DNA of 64,000 nt from Chloroherpetonaceae bacterium (lineage in GTDB: Bacteria > Bacteroidota > Chlorobiia > Chlorobiales > Thermochlorobacteraceae): positions 37,654 through 101,653 of the forward strand of contig JANWWA010000012.1 in NCBI GenBank assembly GCA_025056565.1, in the 5' to 3' direction. The position numbers and the translations under genes are program-made. The notes beneath the pieces were generated by a model. That model searched no databases. It saw nothing but the letters and a program-made list of their open reading frames with translations, and had not been told where the DNA came from. Every line of letters begins with the position of its first letter. Positions within the stretch are counted from its first letter, which is position 1. This document shows positions 18,280 through 27,779 of this stretch, one piece after another.

Positions 18280-19845
18280 TTATGAAATCGGTTCTAACAC
18301 AGGTTTTTCGACCAGCGGCAAGGTTACGCGCGCTACAGCGCCATGCCGGTCGGTGCGGTTTTTGATTTCAATATCGCCATGATGCGCTTCGACGATTTCG
18401 CGCACGATGTAAAGTCCTAAGCCTGTGCCGCCAGATTTGGTAGAGTAAAAAGGCGTAAAAAGTTTCTCGAGTGCATCATCTGAAAGCCCATCGCCATTGT
18501 CGCGCACTTCAATCACAGCCAGCGAATTTTCTTGACCGATGGCAACTTCAATTTCACACACTGTGTTCTCGCTGCAAGCTTCCAGTGCATTCTGAAAAAG
18601 GTTGACAAGCACGCGTGAGAACTGTCGCTCGTCAATCATCGCAAAAAGTTGAAGCGAGTCGCTATAAAGTCGCTTAAACTTTACAGGTTTCTTCATCAAA
18701 AGAAAGTTGGCTTCGGCTTTGTCAATGCACACGTCTATGAGGTTTCTGATATTGGTCAGCACAAAGTCGGTCTTATTGAGTCGCGAAAGTGAGAGGTAGT
18801 TGCTAACGATATCGTTAAGCTTGGCAATTTCCTCGCGCAAGATAAGAAGTTGCTTTTGAATCTTAGGGCTGGCATGAAGGTCAAGTTCGTCTTCCAGAAG
18901 GTCAAGGTTGAGCGAAAGCGAGTTTAGGGGGTTGCGGACTTCGTGTGCAACCGCGCCGGCAATTTTTGCCATAGCTGAAAGCCGCTCGGCGTCAATCACT
19001 TGGTCGCGCATTTGCCGTAGCTCAGACGCATCGCGTATGACGACAACAAAATGTGGTTCTTTTTCCGATGTTGTGTCAATCGTGGAGACGGAAATGGAGA
19101 CGGGCAAAAGTCGATCGTCTTGCGTTTTAAGCGTAAGCTCTGCGCCAAAGAGTTTGCCTTTCTTTTCTGACTCTCGCAAAATTGAGCGCAAGTCGCCTTC
19201 TGCAACCGTGATTTTATCAAGGCTCTTGCCCACAATTTGCACTTGCTTGTAGCCCAAAAGCTCAGTGGCCGCTTTGTTCCAAAGCGTAACGCGTCGTCGA
19301 GAGTCCAAGAGCGTAATAGCATCGGGTGAGTTTTCAATGAGTGAGGTGATAAAGTGCTTTTGCTTCTCGAGCTTTTTGCGCGTGCGATAAAGTTCATCAG
19401 CAATCTCGTCGGCAACCAGCATATCGCTGGTTTCGGACTTCATTAGCTCAATTTCGTAGTGATAAGCGACTTCAAGAATGCAGTCATCAATGATTTGTGA
19501 GATGCGAATTGCAGTAGGCGTGGTGTAAATCGTCAGTGAAGCCAATTTTTGCAGCAAAACTTTCTTCATGGCCAAAAGCAGACGCAAGCGCTCATCAATG
19601 CGCAGCTCTGAGAGAAAGTCGCTTGCGCGAACCAAATACTTTTTGAGCTTGTCAGTGCTTTCTTCGGCAAGGTCGCTGCAAAGGTCGGCGATAGCTGTCT
19701 TGAAAAAGTCACGCAGTTCCTTTTCCGTGAAGGTCTCGAGTGAGAAATTGATTTGGTAAGCACCAGTCGGATCGCTCAGCATCAGCACCGCTTCACGGGC
19801 AAGGTCAGAGATAGAATCTTGAAGGATTGCAACCTCTCTGCGCAT
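18280..19845 (-). CDS. Soluble PAS-domain histidine kinase (NtrB/AtoS-like)
   Basis: 521 aa. An N-terminal helical region (1-160) with no clear family, a coiled coil, one PAS domain (about 165-285; SPDAITLLDSRRRV, NKAATELLGY), HisKA (AVAHEVRNPLNS, His 301) and HATPase_c (N box LVNLFQNALEA, G1 DNGDGLS, F box LFTPFYSTK, G2 GTGLGLYIV). No membrane segment. It lies directly upstream of the NtrC-type regulator and is its most probable kinase. It starts 6 nt after the ATP-grasp gene. Confidence 0.9.
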   Translation of the reverse strand: MRREVAILQDSISDLAREAVLMLSDPTGAYQINFSLETFTEKELRDFFKTAIADLCSDLAEESTDKLKKYLVRASDFLSELRIDERLRLLLAMKKVLLQKLASLTIYTTPTAIRISQIIDDCILEVAYHYEIELMKSETSDMLVADEIADELYRTRKKLEKQKHFITSLIENSPDAITLLDSRRRVTLWNKAATELLGYKQVQIVGKSLDKITVAEGDLRSILRESEKKGKLFGAELTLKTQDDRLLPVSISVSTIDTTSEKEPHFVVVIRDASELRQMRDQVIDAERLSAMAKIAGAVAHEVRNPLNSLSLNLDLLEDELDLHASPKIQKQLLILREEIAKLNDIVSNYLSLSRLNKTDFVLTNIRNLIDVCIDKAEANFLLMKKPVKFKRLYSDSLQLFAMIDERQFSRVLVNLFQNALEACSENTVCEIEVAIGQENSLAVIEVRDNGDGLSDDALEKLFTPFYSTKSGGTGLGLYIVREIVEAHHGDIEIKNRTDRHGAVARVTLPLVEKPVLEPIS

Positions 19846-19851
19846 AAGCTC

Positions 19852-20892
19852 TTAGTCGTCTCTAAGTTGTCGCTTTCGGTTCAGGGCAAAGTCGGCAATA
19901 GTTTGAATTAAAGCGGAGTAGTCGTATCCACCGACTTTGGCAGAGCGTGCAAACCCTGCGTCAGGAGAAATGTCAGGATTGGGATTGACATCAATGACGA
20001 AGAGCTGACCACTCTGCGAGTAGCGGAAATCAATGCGCGCATAATCACGGCAGCCTAAGGCGTGAAAAGCGCTCATCGCAAGTTGGCGAAGTTGCGCTTC
20101 CAGCTTCGGTTCAATGGGTGCAGGACAAATTGGCTTTGTGCCTTGATACTCGAGGCTCGACTCTTCCCATTTCGCTTTGTAGCTTACGACTCTGGGATAG
20201 CCTTCAGGCAAGCTCTCAAAGCTGATTTCAGAGATAGGCAAAACTTTGGGCGCAAAAGGATGACCAATGAAGCGTTCATAATCAGGGTCACCCAAAATAG
20301 CGACATTAAATTCACGCCCATCAATAAACTCCTCGCACAACGCAGGTTGAGAAAATTGCTTCCAGATAAACTCGACCTGACGACGGAGTTCTGACTCGGA
20401 GCGCACCACCGAATCGTTTGAAATACCAAGACTGGCATCTTCTCGTTCAGGCTTAACAAGCAGCGGAAATGGGAGGTCAGTGGCAATAGGTGCACCAATA
20501 TCAAAGACTTGAAAGCGTGGCGTCGGCACACTACGTCGCAAGAGAATCTTTTTTGTGAGCGATTTCTGCACGCAGACTTCCAAAGTCTTTGCAGGAGAGC
20601 CAGTAAAAGGAATACCCAATAAGTCAAGCGTGATGGGCACAAATACTTCCGACTGAGAAAAGCCAAACGCACCTTCAAAGAGATTAAAGACAGCATCGGG
20701 CTTTGCTTTTCGCAGTTGCTCCGCTAAGAGAATCACATCGCCAGTGAAAGGCACAAGGCTGACTTGATGCATCTGACGCAGAGCAGCAGCCACGCCTTCT
20801 GCAACTTGCAGCACTCCCAGCTCCGACCTAAGGTCGTGCGTAAGCGCGTTGCGGTCAGGAACACTGTTGTAGATAACGACTATGTGTGCCAT
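19852..20892 (-). CDS. D-Ala-D-Ala-ligase-like ATP-grasp protein
   Basis: 346 aa. The ATP-grasp fold is seen in the lysine-bearing LLVKPERED (about 150), the EEFIDGREFNVAILG block (about 190) and the Mg-binding end IDVNPNPDIS (about 305), in the style of D-alanine-D-alanine ligase. Ligases of this fold join a carboxylate to an amine via acyl phosphate. It is unlikely to be the housekeeping Ddl: it lacks mur/fts neighbours and heads a two-component operon instead. A substrate such as a small peptide or amino acid signal is possible but speculative. Confidence 0.75.
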   Translation of the reverse strand: MAHIVVIYNSVPDRNALTHDLRSELGVLQVAEGVAAALRQMHQVSLVPFTGDVILLAEQLRKAKPDAVFNLFEGAFGFSQSEVFVPITLDLLGIPFTGSPAKTLEVCVQKSLTKKILLRRSVPTPRFQVFDIGAPIATDLPFPLLVKPEREDASLGISNDSVVRSESELRRQVEFIWKQFSQPALCEEFIDGREFNVAILGDPDYERFIGHPFAPKVLPISEISFESLPEGYPRVVSYKAKWEESSLEYQGTKPICPAPIEPKLEAQLRQLAMSAFHALGCRDYARIDFRYSQSGQLFVIDVNPNPDISPDAGFARSAKVGGYDYSALIQTIADFALNRKRQLRDD

Positions 20893-21138
20893 TTGCAGAG
20901 CCTAAAAAATAGTGTAAGAAAAATACAAATTGAGACAAAAACGGTGGGGCTAAATCAGTCATTGAGCAGCGTAGCTCTGCCTTTTGAAGAAAAGAGAAGA
21001 GCATCGGAATGGGGAATAAGCGGAGCTGGCAGTAGCAAGTGGCGCACTCCGCAGCAGTTTCGCCTTGCTCTTTTCTCGCTGTGCATACCCAATTCTGAAA
21101 ATTGTGTTAACTTTATAAAAACATGTTTCTACAAAGAA
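20893..21138. other. Divergent intergenic region with inverted repeats upstream of gcvH
   Basis: 246 nt. Inverted repeats nest: GAAAAGAG (20989-20996) with CTCTTTTC (21068-21075), and inside it GCGGAG (21020-21025) with CTCCGC (21047-21052). A TATAAA near 21112 close to the gcvH start may be the promoter, in which case the repeats lie upstream of the transcript. No match to the glycine riboswitch core was recognised. Confidence 0.35.
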
Positions 21139-21519
21139 ATGAACTTCCCTGAAACACTTCGTTACACCAAAGAACACGAGTGGATTTACCTTGAAAAGGA
21201 CGATATCGCTGTTGTGGGAATTACCGACTTTGCTCAATCTGAGCTAGGCGATATTGTCTTCGTCGACCTCAAAGAGGTGGGCACAAAGCTTAACGCAAAT
21301 GACATCTTTGGCACAGTGGAAGCAGTCAAGACCGTTTCAGATTTGTTCCTGCCAGTGGCAGGTGAAATCATAGAGCATAATCCCGCGCTCAAAGATGCAT
21401 CTATCGTAAACAAAAGCCCGTATCAGGACGGCTGGATGATTAAGCTCAAGGTGGCAAACCCTGCTGACATTCAAAACCTAATGACCGCAGCGGACTATCG
21501 GGCACACATTGGCAGATAG
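21139..21519 (+). CDS. gcvH: Glycine cleavage system H protein
   Basis: 126 aa. The lipoyl-carrier protein that shuttles the aminomethyl group between P, T and L proteins. Lipoylation Lys 64 lies in VEAVKTVSD; the N-terminus RYTKEHEWI is diagnostic. An upstream in-frame extension to 20764 is rejected since it covers the divergent intergenic region and part of the neighbouring gene. gcvP follows after 211 nt; gcvT and lpd are not in the window. Confidence 0.95.
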   Translation: MNFPETLRYTKEHEWIYLEKDDIAVVGITDFAQSELGDIVFVDLKEVGTKLNANDIFGTVEAVKTVSDLFLPVAGEIIEHNPALKDASIVNKSPYQDGWMIKLKVANPADIQNLMTAADYRAHIGR

Positions 21520-21730
21520 CGCAACACAACCGAAGCATATGCAAGACGAAAGCGACGGCGGCACATACCTCTCTTACCAAGTTTTATACAGGTTTGAAGC
21601 AAAGGCTTGCCAGCGAAAGCCTGCATTTACAATATCCGCAATTTTTCAACAGAAAAGTATCATATTGCACCAGCTCTTATCACCCTGCGCAAGGCAACTT
21701 TCACTTCAATTTTAATCCAGAGTCATCAGT

Positions 21731-24652
21731 ATGAAACTTAACCTGCATGCCCAAGAAAAATTTGAACTGCGGCACAATGCATCGTTCAAAGATGCGGAGG
21801 AAATGCTACGCGTGATTGGTGTCTCAAGCCTTGATGAGCTGATTGAGCAAACCATTCCAGATGGGATTCGCTTGAAAAAACCACTCAATTTGCCGCCACC
21901 AAAATCAGAGCGAGAGTTTCTAAACAGCATCAAAACGATAGCTGAAAAGAACAAGGTCTTCAGGTCGTTCATTGGTATGGGCTACTATGATACCTTCACG
22001 CCGACCGTGATTTTGCGCAACATTTTGGAAAACCCGGGCTGGTATACAGCCTACACGCCCTACCAAGCTGAGATTGCGCAAGGACGCTTAGAGATGCTGC
22101 TGAATTTTCAAACAATGGTGTGCGACCTGACAGGAATGCCAATAGCTAATGCATCGCTACTTGATGAAGCAACTGCAGCGGCTGAAGCAGTGCATTTGCT
22201 CTACACGGTGCGTCCGGCCAACAAGCAGCAAGCAAGAATGCTCTTTGCGTCGGAGCTGTTGCACCCGCAAACGATAGATGTGCTGCGCACGCGCACCGAA
22301 CCGATTGGCGTTGAGCTGGTAGTTGGAAATCCAAAAACAGTGGATTTAGCCAATCCGAACCTCTTTGCACTGGTACTGCAATACCCCAATACCGATGGCA
22401 GCGTGGAAGATTACGCAGCGCTTATCACCATGGCGCACCAATGTGGCGTAACGGTCGCTGTCGGGGCAGATTTGCTGGCGCTTGCGGTGCTCAAGCCCCC
22501 AGGTGAAATGGGCGCAGATGTGGTGTTTGGCTCAGCGCAACGCTTTGGCGTGCCGATGGGGTATGGAGGACCGCATGCGGCGTTCTTTGCCACGCGCGAA
22601 GAATTTAAGCGCCAGATTCCGGGGCGGTTGATTGGCGTCTCTATTGATGCAGAGGGACATCGGGCGCTGCGTATGGCACTGCAAACACGCGAGCAACATA
22701 TTCGCCGTGAAAAGGCAACCTCAAACATTTGCACCGCACAGGTTTTGCTAGCAGTGGTGGCAGCCGCATATGCAATCTATCACGGGCCGAAAGGATTGCG
22801 TGCGATTGCGGAGCGCGTCTACGGTCTAACGGCACTGCTGAGGCGTAGTCTATGTGCCTTAGGTTTCCGCATCGTTAATACGACGCACTTTGACACGCTA
22901 ACTGTCGATGCAGAAAGCAGGGCGCTATGCGAGCAGTGTGTGCGAGCAGCAGAAGAAGCACAGATGAACTTGCGCCGCTACGATGAAACACACTTCGGCA
23001 TTGCGCTCGACGAGACTACGACAGTAAAAGAGGTGCAAGAGCTGATAGAAGTGTTGGGCAAGTGCCGCAAAACACTGAAGCCAGAGTTCTTTGAGACGAC
23101 TTTCAAGGAATTGCAAGAAAGCATTGAACTGGATGTGCCATCGTCACTGGTGCGCACTTCACCGTATCTAACGCACGCTGTCTTTAACTCCTACCATAGC
23201 GAGCATGAAATGCTGCGCTACTTGAAAAAACTGGAAAATCGTGACGTGTCACTGGTGCACTCAATGATTCCTCTGGGCAGTTGCACGATGAAACTCAACG
23301 CCACCACAGAGATGATACCAATCACGTGGCGTGAGTTTAATGCACTGCACCCTTTTGCACCGCTGTCGCAAGCCAGAGGCTATCAGGAACTCCTAAGGCA
23401 GTTAGAGGCGTGGCTATGTGAAATTACGGGCTTGGCGGCAGTGTCTTTCCAGCCCAATTCAGGTGCACAGGGCGAATTTACGGGGCTAATGATCATCCGA
23501 GCCTATCACCGTTCTCGCAATGAAGCGCATCGTAATGTGGTGCTAATTCCACAGTCGGCGCACGGCACCAATCCTGCTAGCGCAGTGATGGCAGGCATGC
23601 AGGTCGTGGTAGTGCGGTGCGATGAGCGGGGGAATGTAGATGTTGCGGACTTGAAAGCAAAAGCTGAAGCGCACCGTGAGCATCTGGCTGCCCTGATGAT
23701 TACATATCCTTCAACGCATGGCGTCTTTGAAGAAGAAATTCAGGAGATTTGCAAGATAGTGCATCAATTGGGCGGTCAGGTCTATATGGACGGCGCAAAT
23801 ATGAACGCGCAAGTTGGGCTAACAAGTCCAGCAGCCATCGGTGCGGATGTGTGTCATCTGAACTTGCACAAAACGTTCTGCATCCCACACGGAGGCGGCG
23901 GTCCAGGAGCAGGACCCGTCGCTGTTGCTGCGCATCTTGTGCCATTTTTGCCGAAGCATTGTCTTGTCGAAACAGGTGGGGAAAGGGGGATTTCTGCTGT
24001 ATCGGCTGCACCGTTTGGCAATGCGTCTATCTTACCGATTTCATTTGGCTACATTGCGATGATGGGCAGCGAAGGGCTGACGAATGCCACCAAGATGGCC
24101 ATTCTGAACGCAAACTACATCAAAGCACGTCTGGAAGGTGCTTACAATGTGCTCTATGTCAATCGTAATGGGCGATGTGCGCACGAAATGATTTTAGACC
24201 TGCGTCCCTTCAAAAAGGTGGGCATTGAAGCGGAAGATGTGGCAAAGCGACTGATGGACTACGGTTTCCATGCCCCGACGCTGTCGTTCCCTGTGGCCGG
24301 CACGATTATGATTGAGCCAACTGAGTCGGAGCCAAAAGCAGAGCTGGATCGCTTCTGTGATGCACTGCTTTCAATCCGAGAGGAAATCCGTGAGATTGAG
24401 TTGGGGCGGGCAGACCGAACAAACAACGTGCTGAAAAATGCGCCACACACTGCAGCGATGGTGATGTCAGACCACTGGGATAAGCCATATTCTCGTGAGA
24501 GAGCTGCTTACCCCTTGCCGTTTGTGCGAGAAGCTAAAGTTTGGCCCGCTGTGCGCCGCATTGATGCTGCCTTTGGCGACCGAAACTTGGTCTGCACGTG
24601 CGAACCAGTTGAGTCCTACCTTGACCAAGAGCGGGAGATAGCCGCTTCATAG
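21731..24652 (+). CDS. gcvP: Glycine dehydrogenase (decarboxylating), P protein
   Basis: 973 aa, the long single-chain form that fuses the gcvPA and gcvPB halves. The PLP-binding lysine is Lys 714 in [18 protein letters not shown], and the glycine-rich loop follows as in the family. The enzyme decarboxylates glycine and passes the methylamine to the lipoyl arm of GcvH, feeding one-carbon units to tetrahydrofolate. Many Bacteria have the split form, so the fused version is a family feature worth noting. It starts a tight run with nadK, 17 nt downstream. Confidence 0.96.
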   Translation: MKLNLHAQEKFELRHNASFKDAEEMLRVIGVSSLDELIEQTIPDGIRLKKPLNLPPPKSEREFLNSIKTIAEKNKVFRSFIGMGYYDTFTPTVILRNILENPGWYTAYTPYQAEIAQGRLEMLLNFQTMVCDLTGMPIANASLLDEATAAAEAVHLLYTVRPANKQQARMLFASELLHPQTIDVLRTRTEPIGVELVVGNPKTVDLANPNLFALVLQYPNTDGSVEDYAALITMAHQCGVTVAVGADLLALAVLKPPGEMGADVVFGSAQRFGVPMGYGGPHAAFFATREEFKRQIPGRLIGVSIDAEGHRALRMALQTREQHIRREKATSNICTAQVLLAVVAAAYAIYHGPKGLRAIAERVYGLTALLRRSLCALGFRIVNTTHFDTLTVDAESRALCEQCVRAAEEAQMNLRRYDETHFGIALDETTTVKEVQELIEVLGKCRKTLKPEFFETTFKELQESIELDVPSSLVRTSPYLTHAVFNSYHSEHEMLRYLKKLENRDVSLVHSMIPLGSCTMKLNATTEMIPITWREFNALHPFAPLSQARGYQELLRQLEAWLCEITGLAAVSFQPNSGAQGEFTGLMIIRAYHRSRNEAHRNVVLIPQSAHGTNPASAVMAGMQVVVVRCDERGNVDVADLKAKAEAHREHLAALMITYPSTHGVFEEEIQEICKIVHQLGGQVYMDGANMNAQVGLTSPAAIGADVCHLNLHKTFCIPHGGGGPGAGPVAVAAHLVPFLPKHCLVETGGERGISAVSAAPFGNASILPISFGYIAMMGSEGLTNATKMAILNANYIKARLEGAYNVLYVNRNGRCAHEMILDLRPFKKVGIEAEDVAKRLMDYGFHAPTLSFPVAGTIMIEPTESEPKAELDRFCDALLSIREEIREIELGRADRTNNVLKNAPHTAAMVMSDHWDKPYSRERAAYPLPFVREAKVWPAVRRIDAAFGDRNLVCTCEPVESYLDQEREIAAS

Positions 24653-24669
24653 CGTAGGGAATTTGAGTC

Positions 24670-25587
24670 ATGCATGAGGCGCAAGACACCGTCGGTATTG
24701 GCGAGCGAAGTGTATATTTGCGCCTAAAATTTTTCTCTGTGACATTCGGGCTCAACATCAACATCTTGCGCGCAGATGCGCAGCGCATTGCAGAATCCCT
24801 AATTCAGTGGTTTAAGGAGCGGCAGATAGATTACATCGTTGAGAAAAGTGCGGCCAAAATTTTGGGCGAAAAGCGTCGCTGCAGCATTGAAGAAATCAGT
24901 GAGCGCAGCGACATTTTACTATCCTTAGGGGGCGATGGCACGCTCCTGCACTTAGCGCACTATGCCGGCCCAAAGCCTATTTTGGGCATCAATCTTGGGC
25001 GCGTGGGGTTTCTTGCAGAGTTCAGCGTCGATGAAATGTATCCAGCGATTGAGCGCATCTTGAAAAAGAACTATACGCTCGAGACACGCACGCAATTGGA
25101 AGCACAGGTGAAGACAAGTAAGAAACTGGTTACACTGCGCGCGCTGAACGACATTATCATTGAGCGAGGCGCCTACCCACGTATGCCTACCATCTCACTC
25201 CGCATTGATGGACACCACGTCAGTGACTACCGTGCCGATGGGCTAATTGTAGCCACTTCTACTGGTTCAACAGCTTACTCAATGTCGGCAGGTGGGCCGA
25301 TTATCGTGCCAAAATCGCGGGTCTTTGTGATTACACCGATTTGTCCGCACATGCTAACTGTGCGCCCAATTGTCGTCAGCGATGACAAGCAGATTGAGCT
25401 ATCAGTTGAGACGCCAGATGAAGGCTTTGTGCTCAATTGTGATGGCAGTCAGCAGCTTAGGCTGTCGCCGAAGCATCGGGTGCGAATCCGCAAGTCTGAG
25501 CAGGTGATTAACTTAATAGCCAATGAAAAGCGAAACTACTATGATGTGCTTCGTCAAAAGTTTCTTTGGGGCAAGGAGTATCTCTAA
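24670..25587 (+). CDS. nadK: NAD kinase
   Basis: Up to 305 aa. Catalyses NAD + ATP to NADP. The GGDGT active-site motif is in LLSLGGDGTLLHLAH (about 85-100), followed by LGINLGRVGFLAEF, ALNDIIIERG and the C-terminal DGLIVATSTGSTAYSMSAGG block, all conserved. The start is uncertain: the ATG at 24670 gives 23 extra residues; the GTG at 24739 gives the typical VTFGLNIN N-terminus. The 3' end overlaps the next gene by 65 nt at most. Confidence 0.94.
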   Translation: MHEAQDTVGIGERSVYLRLKFFSVTFGLNINILRADAQRIAESLIQWFKERQIDYIVEKSAAKILGEKRRCSIEEISERSDILLSLGGDGTLLHLAHYAGPKPILGINLGRVGFLAEFSVDEMYPAIERILKKNYTLETRTQLEAQVKTSKKLVTLRALNDIIIERGAYPRMPTISLRIDGHHVSDYRADGLIVATSTGSTAYSMSAGGPIIVPKSRVFVITPICPHMLTVRPIVVSDDKQIELSVETPDEGFVLNCDGSQQLRLSPKHRVRIRKSEQVINLIANEKRNYYDVLRQKFLWGKEYL

Positions 25588-26107
25588 ATCAAACAAAAAA
25601 TGGATAGTGGCGGCACTGGTACTATGCGGATGCGCAGCGGCACAGAATGCAAGCCCGCCAAGCCAAAGCGCAGAGAGCAGCAAGCCAGCTAATATGGTGC
25701 TAGGGCTTTGCTCATGGGAAGACTGGCAAAAAGAAGCTAAATGGGACGATTACGAAGCAGCCGACTATGTGCCCGACAGCCTTGCCGTGCGTAAAATTGC
25801 GGCAAAAGCACAGTCGCCCGACATTACGTTTCTGCTCTTTGGCGGTAGCTGGTGCGGCGACAGCCGAGACGGAATGCCGAAAATTTTTAAGGTGCTGCGC
25901 GCAGCAGGCATTGCACCAGAACGCACTGCAGTCTATGGCGTTGACCGCAAAAAGCGTGAGGAAACTGGCACTGCCGAAAAATTCCAAGTTAAGCGTGTGC
26001 CCACGCTGATTGTGCTGAAAGCAGGTCAAGAGATTGGGCGAATTGTGGAGACCCCAACGATAAGCTGGGAAAGAGATTTGGCAGCACTGTTAGAGAAAAG
26101 TGAGTGA
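25523..26107 (+). CDS. Thioredoxin-like lipoprotein with a CxxS site
   Basis: 194 aa. Basic n-region and hydrophobic stretch KSNKKWIVAALVLCGC give a lipoprotein signal with Cys near residue 37. The mature part has a thioredoxin fold: the active site is SWCGDS (second Cys replaced by Ser), and the cis-Pro loop is VPTLIVL. A CxxS site favours isomerase, monothiol or structural roles over disulfide reduction. The start codon (25523 or 25544) lies inside nadK in another frame, and the stop overlaps miaA by 8 nt, so translation is coupled along the run. Confidence 0.7.
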   Translation: MKSETTMMCFVKSFFGARSISKSNKKWIVAALVLCGCAAAQNASPPSQSAESSKPANMVLGLCSWEDWQKEAKWDDYEAADYVPDSLAVRKIAAKAQSPDITFLLFGGSWCGDSRDGMPKIFKVLRAAGIAPERTAVYGVDRKKREETGTAEKFQVKRVPTLIVLKAGQEIGRIVETPTISWERDLAALLEKSE

Positions 26108-27080
26108 TGGCAAAGAAACAAGCGTGAAAGAACAGGTAAAGATTTTAGCAATCGTAGGTCCAACCGCCTCAGGTAAAAGCGCGCTTGCCTTACGACTTGC
26201 AACGCATCTGGATGCGGAGATTGTCTCTGCAGACTCGCGCCAAATTTACCGCGAATTGACGATTGGTTCTGCCAAACCTTGCAAGGAAGAACTGCAGCAA
26301 GTCCGGCATCACTTCATTGATGAACGCTCTCTGCCTGCACCTTATGATGCAGGAACATTTGCAGCAGAAGCCGAGACACGTCTTGCAGAGATTCTATCGC
26401 GAGGCAAAGTGCCAATTGTGGTGGGCGGCTCGACGCTCTATGTGCAAAGTTTGGTGCAAGGCTTGGCAGCATTGCCGAAAAGTGACCCTGAAGTTCGAAA
26501 GCGGCTCTACGAAGAGCTACATACACTTGGCGCGCAAGCACTCTACGCAAGGTTGAAATCCATAGACCCCCAGCAAGCCCAAACCTTAGACCCAACCAAA
26601 ACACAACGACTCATTCGTAGTCTTGAAATCATTGAACTGACAGGCGAGAGGGTCTCTGAGTTGCAGCGGCGGGCGCATCGAGCACCGCGCTTTAGTTTTT
26701 GCGTGATAGGCTTAGCACTACCGCGCCCTGTGCTCTACGCCCGCATCAATGCACGCGTGCTGGAAATGATGCGAAAAGGCTTGCTGGAAGAGGCGCGCTG
26801 GCTCTATGAAAAATTTGGTCGGCAGCACCAGCAAGAAAAAATCAATGCCTTAGAAACAGTTGGCTACAAGGAGCTTTTTGAGATGTTTGAAGGCAAGCAC
26901 TCACTCGAAGAGGCGATTGCGCAAATTCAGCAGCACACGCGTAACTACGCCAAGCGGCAAATAACTTTTTTCCGAAATAAGCTAAGCGTGCACTGGATAG
27001 CGGCGCCAGAGCGCGAGCAGGATATTGCATTTGCGCTGCAAAGAGTTATTTCTATATTCCCACAACCAGTTTTCCAATAA
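26100..27080 (+). CDS. miaA: tRNA dimethylallyltransferase
   Basis: 326 aa. Adds dimethylallyl to A37 of tRNAs reading UNN codons. Walker A GPTASGKSALA, then DAEIVSADSRQIYRELTIGS (tRNA/DMAPP site) and VGGSTLYVQSL, all diagnostic. The N-terminus overlaps the preceding gene; a GTG nine codons in is an alternative start. 9 nt to the STAS gene. Confidence 0.96.
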   Translation: MSDGKETSVKEQVKILAIVGPTASGKSALALRLATHLDAEIVSADSRQIYRELTIGSAKPCKEELQQVRHHFIDERSLPAPYDAGTFAAEAETRLAEILSRGKVPIVVGGSTLYVQSLVQGLAALPKSDPEVRKRLYEELHTLGAQALYARLKSIDPQQAQTLDPTKTQRLIRSLEIIELTGERVSELQRRAHRAPRFSFCVIGLALPRPVLYARINARVLEMMRKGLLEEARWLYEKFGRQHQQEKINALETVGYKELFEMFEGKHSLEEAIAQIQQHTRNYAKRQITFFRNKLSVHWIAAPEREQDIAFALQRVISIFPQPVFQ

Positions 27081-27089
27081 GCTCTATCA

Positions 27090-27779
27090 ATGAAACTCAC
27101 AACAGAGACGAAGAAGGGGCTGACGATTCTAAAGCTACACGAAAAGCGCTTAGATGCTTCGATTGCCCCACATTTCAAATCGAAGCTGGCGCTGATGATT
27201 GAAGGCGAAGGTGAGAAGTATCTTGTGATTGACCTTTCACAAGTGCAAGCAATTGACTCCAGTGGGATTGGCTCACTATTGCTGGCACATCGCACAACAC
27301 TGGCTCACGATGGTTTTGCGGCGTTTGTCGGCGTGCGAGAGCCCGTACGCGATTTGCTCAAAATGACACACCTCGATAAGCAGCTCTACATTTTCAACTC
27401 TATCCAAGATGTGCTGAATAACCTTGAAACCGTCGAAACCGACGAACCTGAAGAAAGCAAGGAAGACAAAGAAAAAATCAAAGTACCTGCTGCAGCAACC
27501 AAACACGTCAATCACACTGACTTGGATGAAGATGAAGAAGACGAGCTGTTAGAAAACCTCCCTGAATTGCCCGAAGAAAGCATTCCCGACCTTGAGCTAT
27601 CGCTCGAAGAAGAAAGCCCAGACTTCGTTGAGCAAGGTGAGAGCAAGCCAGCAAAAAAATCCGCAAAGCGGACGACTGCAAAAGCAGGCAAGGCAAAGAG
27701 GTCGACGACTCGCAAAAGCAAGAAAGCAGCCGTAACCAAAGCGCCCGCACGCAAGGCAAAAAGCAAGAAAAAATCGTAG
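27090..27779 (+). CDS. STAS-domain protein with acidic linker and histone-H1-like tail
   Basis: 229 aa. A STAS (anti-sigma factor antagonist) domain fills residues 1-110: VIDLSQVQAIDSSGIGSLL holds the Ser that a cognate anti-sigma kinase would phosphorylate. Next comes an acidic stretch (about 115-180, rich in D/E/L), then a strongly basic Lys/Ala/Thr/Arg tail of about 45 residues (AKRTTAKAGKAKRSTTRK and onwards, ending KSKKKS), similar in composition to histone H1. No anti-sigma kinase lies nearby. The symporter gene begins at the base after its stop. The tail could bind nucleic acid or polyanions; that is inference. Confidence 0.85.
   Translation: MKLTTETKKGLTILKLHEKRLDASIAPHFKSKLALMIEGEGEKYLVIDLSQVQAIDSSGIGSLLLAHRTTLAHDGFAAFVGVREPVRDLLKMTHLDKQLYIFNSIQDVLNNLETVETDEPEESKEDKEKIKVPAAATKHVNHTDLDEDEEDELLENLPELPEESIPDLELSLEEESPDFVEQGESKPAKKSAKRTTAKAGKAKRSTTRKSKKAAVTKAPARKAKSKKKS

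Noticed and set aside
20764..21138. In-frame upstream extension of gcvH
   Set aside because: It covers the start of the opposite gene and the intergenic region, and GcvH proteins start at RYTKEHEW-type sequence; ATG 21139 fits the family length.
20893..21138. Glycine riboswitch before gcvH
   Set aside because: The conserved core was not recognised and the promoter seems to lie close to the gene.
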